Shown: positions 9,959 to 20,500 of the stretch, in pieces | Layout of the letters: each line of letters begins with the position of its first letter | Position numbering within the stretch: the stretch's first letter is position 1 | Assembly: GCA_030463445.1 (NCBI GenBank) | Contig: JAQGFW010014684.1 | Span: 1 to 24,956 of the forward strand | DNA: 24,956 bases | Direction: 5' to 3' | DNA from: Euplotes aediculatus | Lineage: Eukaryota; Ciliophora; Spirotrichea; Euplotida; Euplotidae | The notes under the pieces: model-generated | The model's input: only the letters and a program-made list of their open reading frames with translations | What the model was told of the DNA's origin: nothing | Database searches by the model: none | Made by a program: the position numbers and the translations under genes

Positions 9959-11172
9959 CTAAAAAGAACAAAATATAAGAAGATCTTTTCGATGTAATTT
10001 CTAATACATAATTTTTTAATTATATTTTAGTTTAATGAAATTTTCAAAAACACAAAATTTTCGAAACTCATGGGGAACCTGACAGCGTCGAATATGGTAG
10101 CAAAACATTAACTATGTAAATCTAAGCAAATAAGTAAAAGGAATTCAAATATCCAGAATCAAAGTCTAAGAAATGAAGGCATAAAGTGATCGGCATAAAA
10201 TTTGGATCTCATGAAAATTGATTGACCTAAGTAATATTTTTCAAAATATCTTTTAATATTATTTCTGCCTATTTTGCTAATTTGTATTCGTTGAATCTTT
10301 TAATAAATTTTAATAATAGCAAACTTCAGATTATTTAAATTAATTTAATATAACTGCATTTGAAACTCATACAATATTCAATAGTAATTAGATAAAGAAG
10401 ACATAATATATTAAATCTAAACTTTATTATTAAATATATTTTAAATAAGATTATGATTTTTCTTTAAAATGTAATATATTGAAACTAATATAGCTTTCTA
10501 TAATAAATATTTAATAGTTGAAAATTAGTTATTTTAATTGATATTAAATTATTAAAGTTTGTACGTAAAAATATTTTAAACAAACTATCTTTAAAACTTT
10601 GTTTAAGTAAAGTATTAGAATCATAGAAGCAATAGATAATCTATCGAACACATTACTTTTTAATTATCATTTCTTGATCTAAAAACATTGATTTATAAAT
10701 AAACATAATTATGCTAAAATAGCTTTCATAATAACTTTAATTTTAAATTATCCACTTCTCTTCAAGTTAACATCATAATCAGAATTCTATAACTAAATCT
10801 ACTCTTTTATTGATTCAGATTTTATAAAGAAATTAAAATGAATTTGATTTTTCTAAATTTATAAAATGACAACTTTTTATTCTTTTTTAAAGCAAACAAC
10901 ACATCATATAAATACAACTTTTATCTTAATCTTCCCTTTTAGTCAACATAAAATACAAATAATATTGAAATCCAACACCTTGACAGTGAATATGGTTGAT
11001 ATATATTGTAATTTAAAACTGTAATATAGAATAATAAAAAGTTCAATCATCTATTAATAAACTCATTCAGTATTACAATAATAACCAAAACGCAGTTTGT
11101 TAAAGTACGTGCTTGCCATGTAGCAATCTTATAAAGTTGAGTAAATGCAACACTTTCAAAAGATTTGTTTAC
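9959..11172 (-). other. Long intron, 1214 nt
   Basis: Donor AGG|GTAAAC and acceptor TTTTTAG, phase 0 both sides. Mostly AT-rich. A short GC-richer patch at about 10066-10110 has brief open frames on both strands but no support as an exon. The frame of the upstream exon stays open past its donor to about 10940, but that extension is hydrophobic and AT-rich and looks like chance. Confidence 0.55.
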
Positions 11173-11391
11173 CCTCCATTCAGCCAAATTACGTGATCTT
11201 ATTTTCGAAATGTTGTTGTCTTTGTTTTTCCTATAGACTTCCCAACTCTGTGCAAGTTCATCAAAAGAATCATCAAAAGCAGCATTCATCATTTTGCCAA
11301 TTCTGTCTATTTCATTCGATGTATAGTATTGGCGGAGTGCGTGGAGCGAAAAAAGGTAGTCTTGACTGCGGTGTTCGTTGTAGACTCAGGC
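11173..11391 (-). CDS. Ca2+-release channel, exon after the MIR region
   Basis: The acceptor ACTGTATAG is followed by GCC TGA GTC TAC AAC (phase 0) and the exon ends TGG AGG before GTAAAC (phase 0), giving 73 codons. It reads ACVYNEHRSQDYLFSLHALR, then YYTSNEIDRIGKMMNAAFDD and ISKIRSRNLAEWR. In animal IP3 receptors the same position holds the link from the last MIR repeat into the first RIH domain ([21 protein letters not shown]), which this loosely resembles. The first half is GC-rich (CGC, CTC and CAC codons). The donor choice is inferred, since the frame itself stays open further. Confidence 0.75.
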
Positions 11392-12361
11392 CTATACAGT
11401 TGCAAATAAGACGGAAATATGCAATCTAACATACTACGTGAGGTAGCCAATTAACAGTACAAGAAAGTTTTATTTAATTTGAAGATGGCTGCTCAACTCA
11501 AAACAAAGTTTAATTATAAATCATGACTCTTTTCAGATTGATTCTGGAGGTCATTTCTGAATAGCACGAAGTTGACCAATTAGAAAACAATCATAATTAT
11601 TCATACTTGGAATAGACAAACTCGGAAGAATCAATTTATAAGCTATCATTCATATAAATAGAGAAATCTGTTTATTGTAATCAGAAAACTATATTGAATC
11701 ATTTTGATTAATATTATGAAAATTTAAAATAACGATTTATTAAATTTTAAGTATTTTCATTAGGATGACTTGTTACTTTATTTTGATAAGTATACATTTG
11801 CATTATCATAATTTCAATGAAAATTTAAAATGCTCTTTGCGCTTCAAAACATAAATAAGCTTCGAATAACATACTATCTTTACTTAAGCTTAATTCAATG
11901 TAGTATTTTTTATTTATTTGATGTTAATGTTTTTCGACTTTAACAATTTATTAAATATATTTTGAGATAGAAGTAAATAGACAGATGAAAGCTTGCATGA
12001 GATTTTCATGACAAGAAGTTTAGATATCGACCTGGATTTGAGCCACCTATAAAATTTGAAAATTTTTGGATATATGAGGCTTTGAGAAAGGGTTTTACAG
12101 AAGTCATTTTGAATTCTATTTGCTATTGAGTATTGGTTTCTTTTCTTTGTGCCAAATAATACTCAGTAAAATAGACGAGGAGTATTGGCTTCCATAGTTT
12201 AGCATTCTGGTGTTAACTAAATTTTATCTAATTGCTTAAAATTGATTATCCTTTGAGACTCGATTTTTTAAAAACAACAATGCTTATTGCTGCATTACTC
12301 TGGTTGACTCTTTTTAACCAATCAGAGTGCTTCAAAAATTTTAGTAGTATCAGTCACTTAC
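11392..12361 (-). other. Long intron, 970 nt, containing an open-frame island
   Basis: The donor AGA|GTAAGT is a perfect consensus and the acceptor is TATAG, phase 0 on both sides. The interior holds a GC-richer stretch at about 11915-12200 with long open frames on both strands, described separately. The rest is AT-rich. Confidence 0.72.
11977..12159 (+). other. Unexplained coding-like island inside an intron
   Basis: On the plus strand a frame is open from 11977 to TAA at 12157-12159 if TGA is sense (three TGA). It includes KKFRYRPGFEPPIKFENFWI and YEALRKGFTEVILN, which look protein-like. The opposite strand is also open over much of the same span (about 12162 to 11915; RIQNDFCKTLSQSLIYPK and more). 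No ATG start, partner exon or family resemblance was recognised. It could be a remnant of another gene or element, or chance in a less AT-rich patch. No function is proposed. Confidence 0.3.
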
Positions 12362-12416
12362 TCTCAATTCTGGCTTCAATCCATCCATGCAAAGCTTAAG
12401 ATATTTATTGGCATCT
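12362..12416 (-). CDS. Ca2+-release channel, small MIR exon
   Basis: A 55-nt exon: acceptor CATATAG, then A GAT GCC AAT AAA (phase 2), ending GAA TTG AGA before GTAAGT (phase 0). It reads DANKYLKLCMDGLKPELR. The ANKYL pattern is the typical core of a MIR/beta-trefoil repeat, comparable with the SNKYL and TGHYL motifs of IP3 receptors. AG from the upstream exon completes an Arg codon. Phase agreement on both sides makes this small exon convincing. Confidence 0.83.
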
Positions 12417-12528
12417 CTATATGAAAAATTGATGTTGTGAAATAATATGCTTGGAATAGTTGGTAATGCAATTAATAATAAATATGTGGGTGTTAACCGT
12501 ATAAAATGCAGCTACATATAACTGATAC
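12417..12528 (-). other. 112-nt intron
   Basis: Donor ACAG|GTATCA and acceptor TTTTTCATATAG, phase 2. The upstream frame stays open through it, so the exon looks longer than it is; splicing is chosen because it joins exactly in frame to the MIR motif exon. Confidence 0.72.
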
Positions 12529-12812
12529 CTGTCGACAACTATCTTGAACTGACTGCTCTCTAGAAGCTCATAGCTATCAGATTCCAGTTCGATATCAAAA
12601 TAATATCTCTTGTTAGTTCTGCCTAATTTCAATGTTTGGTCGTCTTTTCAAAAGTAAATGCAATCGACAAATTTCCCTTCCTTCATTCAAAATCATATTT
12701 TCGAATGCTGTTTGTAAAACTTAATGTGTGTAATAAAATTGTGTGGCGGAATCAAGTGGAAGTGATCGAAGGCAGCAACCTGCAAGCTCTTGTGAGTGAG
12801 CACAAACTTAGT
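12529..12812 (-). CDS. Ca2+-release channel, MIR-region exon
   Basis: The acceptor GGTTTTAG is followed by ACT AAG TTT GTG (phase 0) and the exon ends GTC GAC AG (phase 2). It encodes about 94 residues, including KFVLTHKSLQVAAFDHFHLI, MKEGKFVDCIYF and KRYYFDIELESDSYELLESS. The last part resembles [20 protein letters not shown], the start of a MIR repeat in IP3 receptors. Three TGA codons lie in frame, two of them flanking a single Phe. The first 80 nt are GC-rich, the remainder AT-richer. Confidence 0.85.
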
Positions 12813-15291
12813 CTAAAACCAAAATTAGCTGTGCAGTTTTGTTACAACGAATTATAAGTTTAGCTTCAAATATATTTAGTACAAATTTTATTCAATCATT
12901 GTCAATTGCAACTCCAAATTAAAATATTTGCTAATTTAATATTAAGGCAAAGTTATTCCGAAAATGTCGAATTGCAATATTTCATTTATTTGGCTTAAGA
13001 AATCTTGATTTAATAATTGAAGTGCATGTAAAATATATTAATTAAAAGTGAAAGGTTGATGTATTATTCAAATGTTAATTTATAATTTCGCAAGTATATT
13101 CATTTTGTTTTTTACTGAACATAAATTAACATTTTATATACTATTTAAATTTTAATCCTGAGAAACTGTTTATTTTCTTTAAAAGTTTGCTAAAGAAAAG
13201 TTGAAATTTAATAAAAATTTGATATTTAATAATAGGTTACAACAGATTTATATGACTTTAAATAATCTAATATTTTCATTGTAAAATAATACGAATTAAG
13301 TGCATATTTAATTTAAAATAGAACTTTTGGTATTCAAAAAACTAAAGGAAAAAGATTAGTCTAGTCTTTTTAAACCATACTCAATCTTATTTAAAATTAT
13401 AACTATTTAAATTTTTTAATGATATTTTTTAATTTGTTTTATTGATGTCATTTTTTATTAAGTTTTAAACTTTTTAGTCAAATTTGCTTTAATTATCAAA
13501 TATGTGATTGTATAAAATTTAGATTATCATATTTTAATTTTTAGTGAATAACTAATAAAATGAAGTACTTATCTATTTAAAGACTGGGAGAAAAAAGATA
13601 TAAAGATAACTTTAAAGTATAAAGTAAAGATACTATATAAGAAAACTACAATAATAACCAATATTATGTTATAATTCATATTGTTGAAGACTACCTAAAG
13701 TCAGAGTATAATGCTCATTTGAGATATTTTTAGAAGTTAATTGTCTCATTTTGATCCTAAATAAAAAAGAAAAAGTAAAACTATCTAAAAACATTTAATT
13801 ACTTGTATCCTTCTTAATTTGAAATTAATCTTTGAGATCAAAAACAATGAAGAATTTGATGTACATTTTAAAAATAGTACATCGAGTATAGTGAATTTTA
13901 TTTGAAAATACTCAAATCTATTTGTATTAAAAATGTTTTAAGAGATTTAAGAACAAGCAAACATGAAAGAAAACAGAAAGCAGTGGAGGAAAATTACTTT
14001 TTAAGTAATACAAATACTCAAAAAAAAATTTGTAATCATAAATGAGCATATTTAGAATGTTTGTAAAACAGTGAAAGTTAAAAATAAAATTGAAGATGCT
14101 CTCCTAATTTGGCTTACGTATACATTGAGATGACTCACATATGAAGCTAGACTGCTGAAGTTTTAAGATGTAAAAAATCATGAGCTAATAACAATTAAAA
14201 AATATAGATCAGATAATTGCTTACCTAACATTAGATTCTCAGCAAATTGTGCAATAATAACAAAATCAATATACGAATTATTGATTTAGAATTTATTTTT
14301 CTGTTTTATTGAGAATTTATTTAATATATTATGCAAACTTTGTAACTCCTATTTAATATATTTGCTTTTTATGCATTATATTTATAATTATTAACAACAT
14401 ATTCGTATTTTAGTATCCTTTCATATATCTTCGCAATATAGTAATATTTTCCATTTGACTCAGGTATTTATTACTTGATATTTGATGTCTTGATGAATAT
14501 TAAAAGTTAACATTTTATAAATTATTGATTTAGTCTCTCATTAATTTGTTTTATATACTACTCACAAATCATTTACAGCAGTTTGCACGTGATGTTTATA
14601 TCTAAAGAGTCTAGCATACAGGAGAGGAAAGTAGCTAAACCATCTAACTAATCCTGAGACTTTAATATTTTTAAATGTTTTTAATCGCTTAACCTTTATA
14701 AAATAATATTAATGTAAATTAAATATGTTGCTAATTTAGAATTAAGTAAATCAAAATTAAGATTAATTTTAATATTTTTATATATTGTCTTGGCTTATTT
14801 TAAATAATATAAGTAAGTATTAAATTATCAGCTGCGCTTTTATTTAAACCATATTTAATCAGATCCTACTGATATATCTGATATGTATTTCGTAAATATT
14901 TATTTCATTGAGTTTAGTCATAAAATCTCATTATAATGTTATATTTTAAATAATGCAATGCTTAAAGATCTTTGATATGGTCGATATTTATTATAAATTA
15001 TTTATAAAAATTAAAGTCATCTTGAATAAATTCAAATTCATTGTAAAATATATATTTTATTGAATATTGAGCTAAAAATTGAACATTAATCAAGAATCTT
15101 CTAACAATCCAAATATATCAAGAGTTTAATAAATATATTTAATAACTTGAATTTTTTAACAATTAAAATCAAACGTCGTTTGTAAAAGCATAAATTGTTT
15201 TATTTGTTTTAAACAAATGTAAAATACTATATTCTAAAGAATTTACACTTGATGATTTTATAGCTTTATTTTCCTTAAAATTAATAATTAC
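12813..15291 (-). other. Long intron, 2479 nt, no other feature seen
   Basis: Donor CTG|GTAATT and acceptor GGTTTTAG, phase 0. The interior is about 80% A+T on inspection, with dense stops on both strands. No exon, RNA gene or repeat was recognised. Confidence 0.65.
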
Positions 15292-15373
15292 CAGACCGTC
15301 ATTATTTTTTCTTATTACGAATCACAATTCGTTTTTTAAGTAATACTTTGGTCCAACTCACAATATGTAATGT
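15292..15373 (-). CDS. Ca2+-release channel, small MIR-region exon
   Basis: An 82-nt exon with acceptor CATATAG and A CAT TAC ATA TTG (phase 2), ending GAC GGT CTG before GTAATT (phase 0). It reads HYILCVGPKYYLKNELCF and VIRKNNDGL, with two TGA-coded Cys. The pattern of alternating hydrophobics with KYYL suits a beta-trefoil strand pair. It was found because phases 1-2-0 are needed between its neighbours and it fits exactly. Confidence 0.77.
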
Positions 15374-15700
15374 CTATATGATGATAATTTAGATCAGCAA
15401 ACAAAAATATATTTGATTGAAATTATTCAATTACAATTCACATTACTAAATAGATATGTTTTATTATATACTTTTAAGTAAAATTGCAATATACGTCTCA
15501 ATTATGTAATTATTCTAAATTTCTGAATTTAAATAAATAAGTATAAATTAATATTTAAATAAAGTATGATTATTTAACATTGCAAATAATAATTAAAAAT
15601 AGGAGACATTAAAATACAATTTAATACTTAATAAGATCATTATAACCATCATAAATTACAACTCTAATTTAATTTTTATTAATTTAAAAATATTGCTTAC
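15374..15700 (-). other. Intron, 327 nt
   Basis: Donor ATAA|GTAAGC and acceptor CATATAG, phase 2 on both sides. AT-rich, nothing else seen. Confidence 0.68.
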
Positions 15701-15755
15701 TTATCTCTTGAAACTTTATATGGATTTGGCAATTCATTCTTTTTTGCAATTTGAA
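15701..15755 (-). CDS. Ca2+-release channel, 55-nt exon
   Basis: The acceptor TTAATTATTAG is followed by TT CAA ATT GCA (phase 1) and the exon ends AGA GAT AA before GTAAGC (phase 2). It encodes VQIAKKNELPNPYKVSRD. It lies in the loop between two MIR strands. It is supported by consensus splice sites and phase agreement with both neighbours, and by its ordinary amino-acid composition amid AT-rich DNA. Confidence 0.75.
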
Positions 15756-15876
15756 CTAATAATTAAAATATAAATGAATTACATCAAGTATGAAAATAAG
15801 TGATACTTATAGATGGTAATAGTTAGTGCACACTAAGCAAATAAGTAAGTCAATAATAATCCTTATTATTTATTAC
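15756..15876 (-). other. 121-nt intron
   Basis: Donor AAAG|GTAATA and acceptor TTATTAG, phase 1. The exon frame meets AAA TAA ten bases inside; this looks like the Euplotes slippery site, but the spliced reading is better supported by the next two exons. Confidence 0.7.
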
Positions 15877-16484
15877 CTTTCATTGTATCTTTATTTTTAA
15901 CTGATGTCAACGTAAGCATGTATCGTTCACTCCCATCATCTCTATTGTATCTCCCTGACCCCCGTGCCAAGTAATATCTGGTATTGTTTAAATAAGTAAA
16001 AAGTGTGTATTCTGTGTGAGTATCTACTGATTTACTTATATTGAGTTCAGTTTTCTCTCCGAAATACAGCACAACTGGGTCATAAATACTTTTACATTCA
16101 CTAATTTCTGATTCGAGAAACTCATCTCTATTAATTAAATCTATCTCTTTAATATCATCATATCTTAATGCTTTACTTCCATATGTCCAGTATAAAACAA
16201 AAGGGAGGTTAGGTTTGAATTTCTCGGTGAGAGAGTGTCTGCCAAAAGAATACTGGGCTTCTTGCTCACTAACCATCTCACAGTACACTTCTTTACCAAA
16301 TTCTTTGTAGTTTTCATCATTTGAGAAATAATTGACATTATTATGGAGGTCTGAGGTAGATTGACTATGTCCTGGAGGTCTTGCTTCAAAATTATATCAA
16401 ACTGGATTTGCTGGATCATATATTGTGTCCCATTCACTATAAGATAAGAATAGCAGGAAGTTTGGATATCGAGAAGGATGGTGG
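15877..16484 (-). CDS. Ca2+-release channel, main MIR/beta-trefoil exon
   Basis: The acceptor TTGCTTTACAG is followed by C CAC CAT CCT TCT (phase 2) and the exon ends ATG AAA G before GTAATA (phase 1), giving about 203 residues. The first half (HHPSRYPNFLLFLSYSEWD, YNFEARPPGHSQSTSDLHNN) is poorly conserved. The second half contains FVLYWTYGSKALRYDDIKEI with DLINRDEFLESE, and TEYTLFTYLNNTRYYLARGS. These resemble IP3R [33 protein letters not shown] and LFRFKHLATGHYLAAE, that is, the MIR repeats of the ligand-binding core. In animals this core binds IP3; whether the basic IP3-contact residues are kept cannot be told here. One in-frame TGA. Confidence 0.88.
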
Positions 16485-17451
16485 CTGTAAAGCAACACTA
16501 ATTTAAAATTCATGTTTATTTTAAAATACTATTTAATCACTTATTTCAAATACTTCTTAATTAACAAATTATAAATTCAACAAAATGATCAGTAGGATAA
16601 TTAGGTAATAATTCATAAAATAAATACACTTATATTCATTAAGATAATATATAAATGAAGTTATTACATACTGTATTTGAAATATGCACAACATATCTTC
16701 AATTACATTTTGTTATACGAAGCTTTTATTTGAAATGAAGATTAATTTATCAATTCATTTTTAATATTCTTTTCATTTTTAATTTTTACACAAATTAGAG
16801 TATTTATTTTATAAGTAATTATGAATAAAAGAAAATACTGAAATCTAATTATATTGAAATAAACTTTCATTTATCTTCGAGCATCTATCCTGAATGAGAC
16901 GTTTCTCAGTTCAACAAATAACGTTACAACTGATAAAAAAAATATAATAAGAAAGAGTAAAATAAATAATAAAGATAACAATTCTCCATCAATATAAAAT
17001 AAAATACATTATAATTTAGAGAGAATTTAAATAGATTTTCAATTGTGCCTAAAAAATCAAAATCTCTTCAATTTGGATAATTCATTTTTGAACTTCTAAT
17101 TAAAACTAATTTTAGATAAATAATTTTTTAGTTCTTGAAATATTAGAAAAAGATGGTTAAAATCTTATACTTTTTGAAGGATTCTATTCTCAAATTTATT
17201 GGTTTAAAACTGTATAATAAATTGGTTCAATATGAATAAACTAATAAGAGAACTTTGAATTTATAGTAAAGCAATTATAGTAAATAAATCTTAGCCAACA
17301 TCCAGTAACATTTAACTGTTATGCACATCAGGCATTAATAAATAATATAGAGTACATTTTGAAATAAAAGACATATGTATAACTATAATTAGTGCATTTG
17401 CTCTCAATCTATCAAATCGTTCTCTTCAATACAAATATATTCTGTACTTAC
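16485..17451 (-). other. Long intron, 967 nt, no other feature seen
   Basis: Donor CATT|GTAAGT and acceptor GCTTTACAG, phase 2. AT-rich. An ATG at 16513-16511 in the downstream frame could act as an alternative start if the acceptor is not used. A small GC-richer patch near 16880-16930 shows no recognisable RNA motif. Confidence 0.65.
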
Positions 17452-17510
17452 AATGGCTTGCTAAAATTTGTATGCAAATAGTATTGTTCTTGTTGATTTT
17501 CATCGGTGAG
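17452..17510 (-). CDS. Ca2+-release channel, 59-nt exon
   Basis: Acceptor GTAATATAG, then CTC ACC GAT GAA (phase 0), ending AAG CCA TT before GTAAGT (phase 2). It reads LTDENQQEQYYLHTNFSKP. Phase 2 joins exactly to the large MIR exon (TT plus C gives Phe). Good splice consensus and non-AT-rich codons support it. No family motif is visible by itself. Confidence 0.73.
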
Positions 17511-20500
17511 CTATATTACAAATGAAACTGAGACTGCTTCAGCTATGTAGGCTAAATAAGTTATATTGAAGAACGTAATATCAAAAGTGTTCATTCCACA
17601 AGCAATTTTCATTTATATGAACAACTTAAATTGCAAAATTTATCTTTGTCAGCTCAAATTAAAAATAATAGTTATTAATTATTCATACAAAAATATTGTT
17701 GCATAGTTTATTAGTACAATGAGTCCAGTTAGTTTTGAAAGGCTGTGCATTCATGAATGGAGTTTTACAAATATATTACCAGAAGGAATGTTTAAAAATA
17801 ATGATATTTAATACCTTCAAGATTTTTTATATTAAACTAAAACAAAAAATTATAAAGTGAAGACTTAAAATTAGTTAGAAATTTAAATCACATTGTATAG
17901 TTGTAACTTGTCTAATAATTCATATTGAGTTAACAAGAAATTTTAAGAGAACTTTAATAAAAATTATTAAAATAAAATTCTTGAAAAGAAAATGAGAAGT
18001 TGTGTAAGGGAAAGATTAATTATTTTAAATAAAAAATTTAGATTTCAAGCCAAAGAAACAATATTTTTAAATGATCCTATTTTTAGTCTCTCATGTTTTT
18101 GAATCTAAAATATCACTTATTCAAATTGAAGACTTTAATAGAAATCTCATATTAAGCTGAACTTATTATGTTTGAACTCACTTCTGAGATCTCAATCATA
18201 AATTTAAATATAAGTGTTTGGATTTTATATCAACATCTAAAACTTAAGCCCAACAACGAGAATCTTTTGAATGCATTGGATTAAGTAGAAAATTATAGGT
18301 TTATCTAAATCTATTCACCTCAAATATTGATTATGAATTTAAATTTTATATAAGAAGTATCCTTCTTTTAGAGGGAAAATAAAATAATGGGCTACTATTC
18401 TAATTTAATTACTGTGAAATATTATATTTTCAACGAGATTGGTATATTTTTAATTTACATATTTATTTAAGAGTGAAATACGATTCATTATTTTGTCAAA
18501 CTATTTTCATTCGTATACTTTTATTAGTGATTAAAAAAAAGAATACTTTATTATTTGCAAAGCTGTATAGATTAGACTATTATTTTTATTTTAAAGTAAG
18601 TTTTATTCAAACTTATAAAATTCTAATAATTACAAAATGCAATAGTCTTGCTAGAATGACCTGTATTATTTATTTTGTATATAAAAACAAGTATAATTAT
18701 CGTGCAAACTTACTTTAACTGTAATTTAAGTGAAACACTAACTATCATCTTATATTAAAATTTTGATCAAAAAGATTAATGTCCCAAATTTAAAAAATAC
18801 ATATTTAAAACTATTAATAATTAAAAATTGAATAAGAATTTATCTCAAAATTATTTCATGTTGATTTATTATAATATTGGCTATAATGCTCACAATCATG
18901 AAATATATTTTGCTCAGAATTTTACCTCTAATTGAAAAATAAAGAGAGAAGCTATTGTTTACTCTGAATTTAATTTTTATTTATTATGAAATATTTTAAT
19001 GTATTTTTATAGAATAAAGAGGATGACTCAATGCTTAAAAATGTATATTGAGGTATTTGATATAAGTGGATAAAATGAAGCATATATCTATACAACAAAA
19101 AGTTTTATTTAAAGATAATAAACAATTTGTCTAACTTTTAGTTAATCATTCTAATATTAAAAATACTAATCTAAACTCAAATGCGTCAAAGAATTTTAAC
19201 GAATTAATTTAAAGAAAATTTTATTAAAATATTTTAATCATGTAAATACATTTTTAGAGTAAGTGCATAGAGGCTATTACTTTATTTTTACCTCAAACTT
19301 TCTCTATAAATAAGAAGAGAGTAAGCTAATAATCTCCTTGATTACTAGAAGTAGCGAACGCATTATTCCAACTAACTAATATAAACCTGTTTGAAAACTC
19401 AATCAAACTAACTTAGCATATTCATTAATATAAAATCATGAAACCTTAGTACTATAAACATTTTATAAGTAGCTGAATACAAAACAAATAATTTTAATTG
19501 AAACAGATACACTGTAAATCTCAATCAAAATTTTTAAGAGATCTCATGTTTTTAAATATTACAAGCTCAGAAATTAAAAGGAGTTAATAGAGAGAGCTCC
19601 AGATTCATAAGGATAAATTAGTATTCATTGAATCTTTTCAAATCTCAGTTTTCTAGACACTAATATAGGAAAGAAAGTTTGTTTGCTAAATATAGAAATT
19701 CTGATTTATAATCAAGGCTCAAACAAATACAATTATTAGAATCAATCATTGCAGATAAATTTCTATTCACAAAGGTATTAAGAATTTCATTATAATAAAA
19801 AGGATGAGCTAGTTTCGATTCAATTATGAACAAGCAGCAATGGTTGGAAATAACATAATTGTAAATAACAAAAAAGAAACAATTTTACTAATAAAAAATT
19901 AAAAATAATTAATAAGAAATTGCCAAATATTTATGAGGAAATCAAACTTCTTAATAAAGAAATTATTTTTCAATATCTTTTACAATCTAGGTTAGTTCCA
20001 TTTTGTTTACAAAATCGTTATCCTAGTAAGAAACTTTGATTTGATAATTTAAAAATTATTGTATATTGGTTAAATAAGAATTATTTGAGTATAAATCAGT
20101 AAATTGAAGATATTAAATTTCTCTATGAACTCTTTATAAAATAATAATCAAGAAAACAAAATATAATTTTAAAGATTTGGCTAAAAAAATACAAGATTCT
20201 AACTCATGATAATAATGCTCAAAACATGGCATTTAGGATTTTATTGAAGGTATTGACTATCCAATTGTGATTCTATGCCCTCAAAATTAATAAATCATTG
20301 TTTATAATCAACTTTTTTGGCAATTTAATTAAAAAATGAATTTAAGTAACAAAAGTTATATCCAAGATTGTTCTATATGTATCCCAACACCCCCTCTCAG
20401 CGGTATGGGTGCATGTAATAGGTTCCAAATTGTTATCTCTGCTGGGGTACATATTAGAACAGTTGAGACTTATTAGTATTGATCGAAATAGAGTGAAAGC

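Noticed and set aside
15866-15874. A second AAA-TAA frameshift
   Set aside because: The slippery-looking site exists, but it lies just inside a GT-AG intron whose removal links to two further exons with exact phase; the shifted frame ends after about 14 codons.
4679-15876. Exon gaps as simple TA-bounded eliminated sequences
   Set aside because: A few junctions can be joined in frame through a shared TA, but the apparent one between 15877 and 12812 disappeared once two exons were found between them, and GT-AG ends with matching phases explain every junction better. TA-bounded segments nested inside introns remain possible.
18473-18718. Plus-strand frame of 81 residues
   Set aside because: Rich in I, L, F, Y and K as expected from AT-rich noise, with no resemblance or signals.
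20380-20450. tRNA gene
   Set aside because: D-arm-like and T-arm-like motifs are present but too close together for an anticodon arm, and no acceptor stem of the right length forms.
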